From assembly GCF_012295575.1 (NCBI RefSeq), contig NZ_CP051180.1:806001-870000 (forward strand): a stretch of DNA of 64,000 nt, in the 5' to 3' direction. Below the pieces are notes generated by a model, which saw only the letters and a list, made by a program, of their open reading frames with translations, was not told where the DNA came from and did not search any database. A program made the translations under genes and the position numbers. Source of the stretch: Ferrimonas lipolytica (GTDB taxonomy: Bacteria; Pseudomonadota; Gammaproteobacteria; Enterobacterales; Shewanellaceae). Positions 35,015-42,564 of this stretch are shown here, piece by piece. The first letter of the stretch is position 1; each line of letters begins with the position of its first letter.

Positions 35015-37225
35015 GTGTTTGCATCCCAGCGACAAGACAGAACAGCAAGTAAGCAACGGTTGTACTGTTATTTAGCAGCAACACTACTGGGCTGTATTGG
35101 GTTGCTGGTTAACCTGTTTCCTATTCCGCTGTTTGCCAACGTTCATCTTATTCTCGGTAATGCTGCGATATTGATCGCCTCGGCCCGGTTAGGGCGAGGA
35201 CCGCTGTTGTGGTGTATGTTACTGACCGTTTCTGGGCTCTACTTTAGCTTCGGCCAGCCGATTAGCTACTTCTTGTTTGGTTTAGAAGCGCTGTTTGTTA
35301 ATGAGCTTCGTCGCCGTGGCCAATTTCTTCTTTATGCCGATCTAATCTACTGGACGTTGCTAGGCATGCCACTGGCCTACTTGCTGTTCAGCCTCAGCCC
35401 TTATCCAAACCAGTATATGCTGTTTAGCGTAGTTAAACAGGGATTCAACGGTGTACTTTATACCGCCATAGCGAGCGTTATTTTAATGTTGATGCCTAAA
35501 TGGTGGTTGCAGGGGGTAAGCGATCAGGAGGTGGTGAATCGAGATTTTCGTGACAAGCTGAGTTATGGCGTAGTTATCTTAATTAGCTTGTCGTTAATGG
35601 TGTCACTCTTGCTCTCGAGTTGCTATCTGATCCGTACTCAACAAGAACTGCTATTTCAACAAATGGATAGCGCTAGTGTTCGAGTGAGTGACGATCTTGA
35701 GCAAATCATCAACCGCTACGTTGATGCGATTGAGATTGCGGGCAAATGGATGCCAACCGAAACCGCGGTTCGCCAAGATGCCGTTGCGGAGCTGCATCAA
35801 CAATACCAAGGGTTTTCAAGCATTTTAGTCGCAAAAAATGATGGATCTGTTGTCGCAGCAACTCCCCGCAGTTACCTTGACCATTCGCCGCAATTTGCGG
35901 TGCGCCAATACAGCTATTTAGCCAACAACTTTGCTATTCATAAAACCCAACTCACTGGTGCGCAGTATAGCGGTGAAGATAACGGCGGTTACGTGGTTGT
36001 TGCTACTGCGCCGTGGTTCGATCCATTAGGGAATGCCGATGGGGTTATTGAAGCCACTATTAACGTGCAATATCTGCGCTCGCAATTGGATCTCGATGGT
36101 CACTTGCGCTTGGTCATAACCGATAGTGATGACCAAGTTGTTATTGCTTCGAAGGGGTTGAACATTGAGCCGCTTAGCCCATTAAAAATCAGCGCCCAGC
36201 AGCCAACGGATTCAGCCGCCGTTAATTTGGTCAAACTCAATCAGCATGACGATTTCTTTGAGCAAACTACGTCGTTGACGCAGGGGTGGACCTTACACGT
36301 ATTAACCGCTTATAAGCCGGTAATTGAACGAGCAGAACAACAGTTCCTCATTGGCCTGTTGATCCTCATTGTCGGTTCGGTTGTGTCGACTATGCTAACC
36401 CGCAAGCTCAGCCGCCATTTGACTAAACCATTAGAGATGCTTACCAAGCAGTTGGCATTGCCATACCAAGCGGCGGACTCGATGCGTCGTTTGCCTTTGG
36501 GGTCAGCGAGAGAGATTTTGCTGTTGCATCGGGAGTTAAAATATCAACGCCAGTCGATTGCTCAATACCAAGAACAATTAGAAGATAAGGTGGCTAAGCG
36601 TACTGCTGAACTAGCGGCAGCGAACACCAAATTAGCCAGACTAGCGCTGCGCGATGGCTTGACTGGTGTCTACAATCGCCGTCACTTTAACGATCGTTTT
36701 GAATCATACCGTCAGTACAGTTTGCGCTCTGACCAGCCATTGCTATTAGCGATGATCGACGTAGATCACTTCAAGCGGGTTAATGATAATCATGGCCACC
36801 TTGTCGGAGACGATTGTCTTAAAGCGTTGGCTGCGGTTATCCAAACGCACTTTAGTCGAGAGAACGATTTGGTGGTGCGATATGGAGGCGAAGAGTTTTT
36901 GTTGTTGCTGCCGCACATGACGATTGAGACGGCGCAGCTTCAGCTTGAACAGTTGCGACTTGCTGTGCAGCACCGTAGCTTGGTAACGCTAGCGGATGGA
37001 ATGCAGTTAACAGTATCCGTTAGTATCGGTGCGATTATTGCTGATGCTGGCTTGTCCAATAGTTACGATGATTGGGTATTTATTGCCGATCAAGCGCTGT
37101 ATCGAGCCAAAAATAGTGGCCGTAATCGATTGGAATTAGAAGCTCATGTCGATTCTGCTGTTAAAAACAGCGCTAAACAGGCCCAGACAAGTGCACTTAC
37201 CACTTCGCTTAATGAACTGGGGTAA
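35015..37225 (+). CDS. Membrane-bound diguanylate cyclase
   Basis: A 736-residue GGDEF protein. Residues about 15-165 are a multi-helix membrane sensor of the MASE type, followed by a helix (about 185-205), a periplasmic dCache-like sensing region (about 215-430), another membrane helix (about 445-465), a coiled linker and the GGDEF domain. The active motif GGEEF is at 624-628. The I-site RxxD (REND) lies five residues before it, so product inhibition is expected. The start is GTG at 35015 with ACGGAG thirteen bases upstream. The carbonic anhydrase gene follows after 33 bp on the same strand. Confidence 0.88.
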   Translation: MFASQRQDRTASKQRLYCYLAATLLGCIGLLVNLFPIPLFANVHLILGNAAILIASARLGRGPLLWCMLLTVSGLYFSFGQPISYFLFGLEALFVNELRRRGQFLLYADLIYWTLLGMPLAYLLFSLSPYPNQYMLFSVVKQGFNGVLYTAIASVILMLMPKWWLQGVSDQEVVNRDFRDKLSYGVVILISLSLMVSLLLSSCYLIRTQQELLFQQMDSASVRVSDDLEQIINRYVDAIEIAGKWMPTETAVRQDAVAELHQQYQGFSSILVAKNDGSVVAATPRSYLDHSPQFAVRQYSYLANNFAIHKTQLTGAQYSGEDNGGYVVVATAPWFDPLGNADGVIEATINVQYLRSQLDLDGHLRLVITDSDDQVVIASKGLNIEPLSPLKISAQQPTDSAAVNLVKLNQHDDFFEQTTSLTQGWTLHVLTAYKPVIERAEQQFLIGLLILIVGSVVSTMLTRKLSRHLTKPLEMLTKQLALPYQAADSMRRLPLGSAREILLLHRELKYQRQSIAQYQEQLEDKVAKRTAELAAANTKLARLALRDGLTGVYNRRHFNDRFESYRQYSLRSDQPLLLAMIDVDHFKRVNDNHGHLVGDDCLKALAAVIQTHFSRENDLVVRYGGEEFLLLLPHMTIETAQLQLEQLRLAVQHRSLVTLADGMQLTVSVSIGAIIADAGLSNSYDDWVFIADQALYRAKNSGRNRLELEAHVDSAVKNSAKQAQTSALTTSLNELG

Positions 37226-37258
37226 ACTAGTAGAATTAGTGGGATAGTTGAAAGAGTT

Positions 37259-37903
37259 ATGGCTGAATTACAACATTTGATGGACCGCAACCGTGATTGG
37301 GCAAAGCGTGTCACCACCGAAAAACCTGAATTTTTCACCAATTTGGCGCAACAACAATCGCCAGAGTATCTTTGGATTGGTTGCTCAGACAGTCGCGTAC
37401 CTGCAAATCAGATCATCGATCTGGAGCCAGGTGAGGTGTTTGTTCACCGCAACATAGCCAATGTGGTTAATCACCATGACTTGAACGTCCTCTCAGTACT
37501 GCAATACGCTGTTGAAGTGCTTAAAGTTAAGCATATCCTGATCGTCGGTCATTACGGCTGCGGTGGCGTCAAAGCTACACTGGATGGGCAACGTCTTGGG
37601 CTTGCAGACAACTGGCTCCGCTCGGTTAAAGAAGTTTATGAAAGCCACAGCGGCGCACTTGACCTGTTACCAGAGGAACAACGCTTTCGTCGTCTGTGTG
37701 AATTGAATGTGATTGCGCAGGTGATGAATACCTGTCAAACCACAGTGATCGAATCAGCTTGGGCCCGAGGTCAGGAAGTAAAGATCCACGGTTTAGTCTA
37801 CGACCTAGCAGATGGTTTACTACGGGATCTGTCGGTTAAGATTGACGGGATGGAACGAGCAGCCATCAGCTGTAACCAAGCGATTCGCGCTCTTATTGAG
37901 TAG
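37259..37903 (+). CDS. can: Beta-class carbonic anhydrase
   Basis: The 214-residue enzyme has the zinc ligands and catalytic dyad in the E. coli Can positions: C42, D44 and R46 in CSDSR, and H98 and C101 in GHYGC. It interconverts CO2 and bicarbonate in the cytoplasm. GAAAGAG precedes the ATG. The 33-bp spacing after the diguanylate cyclase and the single terminator at 37933 suggest co-transcription. Confidence 0.95.
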   Translation: MAELQHLMDRNRDWAKRVTTEKPEFFTNLAQQQSPEYLWIGCSDSRVPANQIIDLEPGEVFVHRNIANVVNHHDLNVLSVLQYAVEVLKVKHILIVGHYGCGGVKATLDGQRLGLADNWLRSVKEVYESHSGALDLLPEEQRFRRLCELNVIAQVMNTCQTTVIESAWARGQEVKIHGLVYDLADGLLRDLSVKIDGMERAAISCNQAIRALIE

Positions 37904-37932
37904 CGTTAAGCGCACACCCAATAGCGCAGGAA

Positions 37933-37966
37933 AAAGGGCGAGAGGGAATACCTCTCGCCCTTTTAA
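37933..37966 (+). terminator. Intrinsic terminator after can
   Basis: AAAGGGCGAGAGG / CCTCTCGCCCTTTT, a 13-base stem with loop GAATA. Confidence 0.85.
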
Positions 37967-38026
37967 AATTTTGGTTGGCGGGATTCTCAGCGCTCTACCT
38001 ATCTAAGTTCAGTGGTAGAACTGAAC

Positions 38027-38209
38027 TCAGTAGGTGTGGTGATCCTGTTCGCTTTTTTCCTTGTCAGCAAAAATGGAGAGCTGTTCAGCAAACACCAAAT
38101 GGATCTCTTCTTCGATATCTCGAAGACGTTCACGCAACTCAGCGATTGACTTAGCGTCTTCAAAGCGAGTCTTTAATAATGATTCAAGAGTCTGGTCAGT
38201 GTTTAACAT
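38027..38209 (-). CDS. Small coiled-coil protein downstream of the M61 gene
   Basis: A 60-residue, highly charged protein (MLNTDQTLESLLKTRFEDAK, then ELRERLRDIEEEIHLVFAEQ), almost entirely one predicted helix with heptad character. The ATG at 38209 has GGAG six bases upstream and is preferred over the longer frame from 38239. It lies 45 bp behind the M61 stop. A regulator or adaptor is possible, but no family was recognised. Confidence 0.6.
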   Translation of the reverse strand: MLNTDQTLESLLKTRFEDAKSIAELRERLRDIEEEIHLVFAEQLSIFADKEKSEQDHHTY

Positions 38210-38254
38210 CTGTTTCTCCATTACCCGCAACGGGAGCAAATCGAAATGGTCGTC

Positions 38255-40012
38255 CTAGAGCCAATTTTTGACCAAGGTGCTGTCAGTTTCAACAATAACC
38301 ACAGTATCTGGCGAGGCCGCCTTTAGCGCAAGCTCTCCTTGCATCAATTCGTCACGACGGAACCAGTGCAGTTGAACCGTTTGCTCGATGCCATATTTCT
38401 CGAGCTGCTTTTCAATATTGGTGTTGGCTTGCAGATTGTTGATGGCAATCAGTTTATCGCCTGCGGCTAAGCCGGCTTGTTGAGCACTGCTACCGTTGCG
38501 GACGTTGATAATCGAGACGCCCCCGCTGACCGACTTATAGCGCGCACCAAAGTCGATATCGCAGGTTGTTTTACTGCGGCCGCCTTTATCGGTATTGCTG
38601 GCGCTGTTACGCAACGTCATGTCGCAACCGAACGTTGCTAACATCTCAGCCAGTGGCAGGTCGTCGGTGCGGTCGAGCCAAGCGAACAGATCGCTGACGT
38701 CGCGGCCAAGTAACTCTGCCACAATGTGCTGATGGCTGTCGTTGTTGGTACCAATGCCTTTGGCGCCAAAATCTTGCCATAGACGTTTCATGACGCAATC
38801 GAGACTGTGCTTGCCTTCGGTTTCGTGGCGTAGTGTCAAATCTAGCAACAGTGCGAACATGGCGCCCTTAGTGTAGTAGCTGACAATCGCGTTTTGGGCG
38901 TTTTCATCTTGCTTATAGAACTTCGTCCAAGCGTTGAAGCTCGACTCACGTAAGGTCTGCTTAAAACGACCAGCGGCGCGGGTTACTCGAGTCATGCCAT
39001 GGGCCAGCTGATCCAAATAGGTAGCGGTGTCGATGCAGCCAGCACGATACACAATTAGGTCGTCGTAGTAAGAGGTGATCCCTTCATAAGCCCACAGCTG
39101 CGTGGTGTAGGTCTCTTCGCTTAGGTTATATGGGGTAAACTCAGCAGGCTTAATTCGTTTGACGTTCCAGTTGTGGAAATACTCGTGGCTGCATAGCGAC
39201 AAAAAGGTGCGGTAGCCGTCGCTTTGTTCTGTTTCGTGGACACTCGGTAGATCATTACGGCCACATACTAGGGCGGTCGAAGCACGATGTTCGAGGCCAC
39301 CAAAGCCATCACCGACCACCTGCGTCATAAACAGGTAACGCTCGTAAGGTGCGCCCCCAAACATCTCGATTTGAACTTCACAAATTTTCTTCAGATCGGC
39401 GCAGATGCGATCGGTATCGGCCCAATGCTGCCCAGTTAACACCAAATCATGGGGCACACCGCCGGCTTCAAATGTCGCCAGAGTAAACTCACCCATCTCT
39501 ACTGGATGATCAATAAGTTCAGCGTAGTCGTTAGCACGGTACTGGCCATATTGGTATGTTTGCGCGCCATCAAGTGTCATCGCCGTAGCAACGCGCCATG
39601 CTTGATATTGCTCGCCTGCCGGAGCAAGCAACTGCACTGATACAGGCTTGTCTTCTTGGCCAACTAATGCGAGGAAGGTAGCTGAGCCATTAAAGAAGCC
39701 GTGAGTTTGATCCAAATGGGCGCCGCGAACGGATAGATCCCAAGCGTACACCTGATATCGAACAGTGAGCTGTTGAGTCTGATTCTGTGCTTGCCAGCTT
39801 TGTTTATCGGTTTGCACTAATTCAACCGCATTGCCGGCTTCGTCTTCGGCATTGATATCGATGATATGACGGGCAAAATCACGCACCATGTAGCTGCCTG
39901 GTAACCAAGCTGGTAGGTTAAATTGTTGCAGTGGTAATGCTTGGTCAGTGGTAATTTCGACAGCAAATAGGTGGGCGAGGGGATCAATCGGTTGGATCTG
40001 ATATTGAATCAT
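38255..40012 (-). CDS. M61-family aminopeptidase with PDZ domain
   Basis: The 585-residue enzyme has an N-terminal beta domain (YQIQPIDPLAHLFAVEI), a gluzincin site HEYFH at 276-280 followed by NWNVKRIKP, the downstream Glu in LWAYEGITSYYDD, and a C-terminal PDZ domain (SGGVSIINVRNGSSAQQAGL). These are the features of glycyl aminopeptidases of family M61. No signal peptide is visible, so it is cytoplasmic. It forms an operon with the small coiled-coil gene. Confidence 0.92.
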   Translation of the reverse strand: MIQYQIQPIDPLAHLFAVEITTDQALPLQQFNLPAWLPGSYMVRDFARHIIDINAEDEAGNAVELVQTDKQSWQAQNQTQQLTVRYQVYAWDLSVRGAHLDQTHGFFNGSATFLALVGQEDKPVSVQLLAPAGEQYQAWRVATAMTLDGAQTYQYGQYRANDYAELIDHPVEMGEFTLATFEAGGVPHDLVLTGQHWADTDRICADLKKICEVQIEMFGGAPYERYLFMTQVVGDGFGGLEHRASTALVCGRNDLPSVHETEQSDGYRTFLSLCSHEYFHNWNVKRIKPAEFTPYNLSEETYTTQLWAYEGITSYYDDLIVYRAGCIDTATYLDQLAHGMTRVTRAAGRFKQTLRESSFNAWTKFYKQDENAQNAIVSYYTKGAMFALLLDLTLRHETEGKHSLDCVMKRLWQDFGAKGIGTNNDSHQHIVAELLGRDVSDLFAWLDRTDDLPLAEMLATFGCDMTLRNSASNTDKGGRSKTTCDIDFGARYKSVSGGVSIINVRNGSSAQQAGLAAGDKLIAINNLQANTNIEKQLEKYGIEQTVQLHWFRRDELMQGELALKAASPDTVVIVETDSTLVKNWL

Positions 40013-40187
40013 TCGTTAGAACTTCTTAGTGTTGTTTGTGGCTCGATTGTAGGCTTATCTTTACGGTTTTGTCAGTAATTCAACCACCTGTGGTTCTATT
40101 TTGGCAGCAATTATCGACAGCGATTTCTCCTATGGCGCTAGGATTCGTATACTTGCAGCAATTCTCTCCCTTACTAAGGAATAGCAC

Positions 40188-40538
40188 GTGGCTGAAGAGA
40201 CCATTTTTTCAAAGATTATCCGTGGCGAAATCCCAGCAGACATCGTTTACCAAGACGAACTAGTTACCGCATTTACCGATATTAGCCCCCGCACACCAAC
40301 GCATGTGCTGATTATCCCAAACATTGTTATCCCTACGTGTAACGACATCACCGCAGAGCATGAGCCAACACTTGGGCGTATGTTTACCGCTGCGGCGAAG
40401 ATCGCTAAAGCCAAAGGGATTGATGAAGACGGCTATCGCCTTATCGTTAACTGTAATAAACATGGCGGCCAAGAGGTTTACCATATCCATATGCATTTGG
40501 TCGGTGGTCAGCCACTAGGCCCAATGCTGGCGGTGTAA
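40188..40538 (+). CDS. hinT: HinT purine nucleoside phosphoramidase
   Basis: A 116-residue HIT protein with the triad HIHMH (H99, H101, H103), preceded by GGQEVY. It hydrolyses adenosine phosphoramidates. The start is GTG at 40188 with AAGGAAT upstream. It heads a cluster continuing with two hotdog thioesterases and ycfL; in E. coli hinT is directly followed by ycfL, lpoB and thiK. Confidence 0.95.
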   Translation: MAEETIFSKIIRGEIPADIVYQDELVTAFTDISPRTPTHVLIIPNIVIPTCNDITAEHEPTLGRMFTAAAKIAKAKGIDEDGYRLIVNCNKHGGQEVYHIHMHLVGGQPLGPMLAV

Positions 40539-40546
40539 CTGCAGCT

Positions 40547-41041
40547 ATGGCATTACCCAATCGCGGTGAGATACCGCTAACAGGCTATGCGCAACGATTT
40601 GTTGATCAATTAGCGCAGTGTCGAACCTTAGGGATCCGCACCGTTGAAGCCAGTGAACGCCACATCATTTTGGAACTGCCGTATCAAACCCGGATTATTG
40701 GCTATCCCGATACTGGCGTAATTCATGGTGGCGTGATTACCACTTTAGCGGACACCGCCTGTGGTGCGGTGGTGGTCTGTGCTCTGCGCCATGCGACCGG
40801 TAATGTCGAACTCAGTCCAACCTTGGATCTTCGTGTCGATTACATGATGGCGGCCAAACCAGAGCAACCGGTGTTTTGTTACGCTGAGTGCCACAAGCTC
40901 ACCAGTGCCATCGCCTTCGTTCGCGCCATTGTGTATCAGGACGATATTAACAATCCGGTGGCTCAAGCGGTGGGCTCATTTATGCGTATTGGCCCTGAGC
41001 TGGTGACGGAGCAGTTTCGCAAAGATATGGAAGGCGGCTAG
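40547..41041 (+). CDS. Hotdog-fold thioesterase (PaaI-type), first of a pair
   Basis: The 164-residue protein carries the PaaI/YbgC signature IHGGVITTLADTACGAVV (about residues 61-78) and the second block VELSPTLDLRVDYM. It is predicted to cleave an acyl-CoA. It starts eight bases after hinT and ends directly at the ATG of the second thioesterase. Confidence 0.88.
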   Translation: MALPNRGEIPLTGYAQRFVDQLAQCRTLGIRTVEASERHIILELPYQTRIIGYPDTGVIHGGVITTLADTACGAVVVCALRHATGNVELSPTLDLRVDYMMAAKPEQPVFCYAECHKLTSAIAFVRAIVYQDDINNPVAQAVGSFMRIGPELVTEQFRKDMEGG

Positions 41042-41473
41042 ATGGACTTTAAACAGAAGTTACAGCAGGCGGCGACCAGCAAAGATTTTGACGCATTGTT
41101 GCAATTGGTTCCCTATGCTCAGTTTATTGGCATGGAGTGTGAGCGCTATGGTGACGAAATGGTATTTCGTCTGCCGGCAAAGGAGGAGAACATCGGTAAT
41201 CCGATGTTACCGGCATTGCATGGCGGCGTAATGGCAGGGTTTATGGAAATGTCGGCCATTATTCAATTGATGGTAATGATGCAAACCCCAAGGGTACCGA
41301 AGATTGTTGATTTTTCGATAGATTACCTTCGGGCTGGGTTACTGAGAGATACCTTTTGTGAGTGCATTATTACTCGACAAGGCCGGCGGGTAGCTAACGT
41401 TAATATCAGTATTTGGCAAAGTAGCCGTAAGCAACCGATAGCAACAGCACGGGCTCATTTTTTATTGGAATAG
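41042..41473 (+). CDS. Hotdog-fold thioesterase (PaaI-type), second of a pair
   Basis: A 143-residue paralogue-like protein with LHGGVMAGFMEMSAIIQLM (about 61-79) and VDFSIDYLRAGL. Its ATG abuts the stop of the first thioesterase (TAGATG), so the two are coupled and may form a hetero-oligomer. The Asp of the first protein's HGGVITTLAD is replaced by Glu (HGGVMAGFME), which may change specificity. AAGG precedes the start. Confidence 0.88.
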   Translation: MDFKQKLQQAATSKDFDALLQLVPYAQFIGMECERYGDEMVFRLPAKEENIGNPMLPALHGGVMAGFMEMSAIIQLMVMMQTPRVPKIVDFSIDYLRAGLLRDTFCECIITRQGRRVANVNISIWQSSRKQPIATARAHFLLE

Positions 41474-41502
41474 CGAGGCAACTACATCATGAGGAGCGAC
41501 AG

Positions 41503-41889
41503 ATGAGAGCACTAATTTTAGGGTTATTGTTGGTCATTGGCGGCTGCAGTTCGCAAACCGCTGGGATCGCAGTTCGCTCCGACACTACAGAGGTGCGAGT
41601 CGACTCCTACGCGGTTGCCGATGACATTACCTTGGCAGAGGTAAAGCAACGTAATGTCGGCGGTATGCTGCAGGGCAGCGCGTTGATTATCTCGACCACC
41701 AGCACCGATCGCTACTGGCAGTACAAGTTTACCTTTTTCGATGTTGAGGGCTTTCCAATCGAAGTTGACAGCAGCAATTGGGTGCCACTAAACCTTCACG
41801 GTGGTGAACAACGAGCGCTACAGGCAACGGCGAATAATGCTGGGGCTATCAGTTTTGAGCTGGTTGTTCGTCCAGCAACAGATGAGTAA
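41503..41889 (+). CDS. ycfL: YcfL-family lipoprotein
   Basis: The 128-residue protein has a lipobox (VIGGCSS) and a DUF1425 domain (LQGSALIISTTSTDRYWQYK, FDVEGFPIEVDSSNW). It matches YcfL, an unassigned lipoprotein next to lpoB in E. coli. An excellent Shine-Dalgarno (GAGGAG) precedes it. LpoB does not follow here; the next operon starts with a TPP riboswitch. Confidence 0.85.
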   Translation: MRALILGLLLVIGGCSSQTAGIAVRSDTTEVRVDSYAVADDITLAEVKQRNVGGMLQGSALIISTTSTDRYWQYKFTFFDVEGFPIEVDSSNWVPLNLHGGEQRALQATANNAGAISFELVVRPATDE

Positions 41890-42061
41890 TCACAATAGCT
41901 AAAGAGAGTTAGGTTAGGATCACAGCTTAAGTCGATAGTTGCCGAAGTATTGACCATATTCAGGTTTGGTTCAGGTCAGACCATTAAAATATGAACAATG
42001 TTTTCGGCCTCATGGAAGATAGTTAGGTGCGGGCCGCCACCTAGTTAATCGGAGCAAAACC

Positions 42062-42220
42062 ATGATCGAACAAGTTATTGAATTCTCGCCAATGTTGCTA
42101 GATACCCCAAATATGGCAGTGGTTATTTCCGTTATGACTGTCGGAGCATTCGCCTTGTGGGCGATGGTGGCACACGATATCTACCTTGGTGAAACCATGC
42201 CAAAACTGTGGGAAAAGTAA
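42062..42220 (+). CDS. Small single-pass membrane protein (52 residues)
   Basis: The frame starts MIEQVIEFSPMLLDTPNMAV and ends EKLWEK-like (PKLWEK). A hydrophobic stretch (about residues 18-37) is followed by AHDIYLGETM. CGGAG lies seven bases before the ATG, a hairpin (42024-42043) sits in the leader and a clean terminator follows at 42258. These flanking signals make it likely to be a real gene. No family could be assigned. Confidence 0.65.
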   Translation: MIEQVIEFSPMLLDTPNMAVVISVMTVGAFALWAMVAHDIYLGETMPKLWEK

Positions 42221-42257
42221 GCGCCATTCGCTTAGCTTAACCATCACGGTCAAGACC

Positions 42258-42284
42258 AACCCCGCTGATATGCGGGGTTTGTTG
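42258..42284 (+). terminator. Intrinsic terminator after the small membrane protein
   Basis: AACCCCGC / GCGGGGTT with loop TGATA or similar, followed by TGTTGT. It isolates the riboswitch operon from upstream transcription. Confidence 0.75.
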
Positions 42285-42315
42285 TATCTAAAGCTTGATA
42301 ATAGCCAAACAAATA

Positions 42316-42345
42316 TTGCTCCAGATCACATCTTATCTATATACT
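42316..42345 (+). promoter_or_regulatory. Sigma70-type promoter of the thiamine operon
   Basis: TTGCTC (-35) and TATACT (-10, 42340-42345) are 18 bp apart. The predicted start about 42351 coincides with the 5' edge of the TPP riboswitch. Confidence 0.5.
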
Positions 42346-42350
42346 TGCCG

Positions 42351-42455
42351 CTGCCACGGGGTGTGCACAGCAGATTAACTGATTGCTGACTGAGATCCGC
42401 ATTAGCGGGAACCCGTAGAACCTGATCCGGATAGTACCGGCGTAGGAATGGCTGC
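42351..42455 (+). ncRNA. TPP riboswitch (THI element)
   Basis: The conserved THI-box blocks occur in order: GGGGTG-type start (GGGGTGTGC), CTGAGA (42390-42395), ACCC, GAACCTGATCCGG, AGTACCGGCGTAGGAA. The closing P1 stem GCCA / TGGC is at 42353-42356 and 42449-42452. The aptamer binds thiamine pyrophosphate and turns off the following genes. No clear intrinsic terminator lies between it and the receptor gene, so control may be at translation or by Rho. An ATG at 42448 lies inside the aptamer and is not the gene start. Confidence 0.93.
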
Positions 42456-42564
42456 TGATTTTAGTTGCATTACGGTTGCCGCAAATGCAGCACAGATCCG
42501 CTCAATTCTTTACCCTCACTGCTCTGTCCGATCGCACGTTTTGTTAACAAGTGGATGTTATAAC

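Noticed and set aside
42448-42564. ATG of the TonB receptor frame inside the riboswitch
   Set aside because: It is part of the conserved 3' end of the aptamer; the signal peptide starts at 42565.
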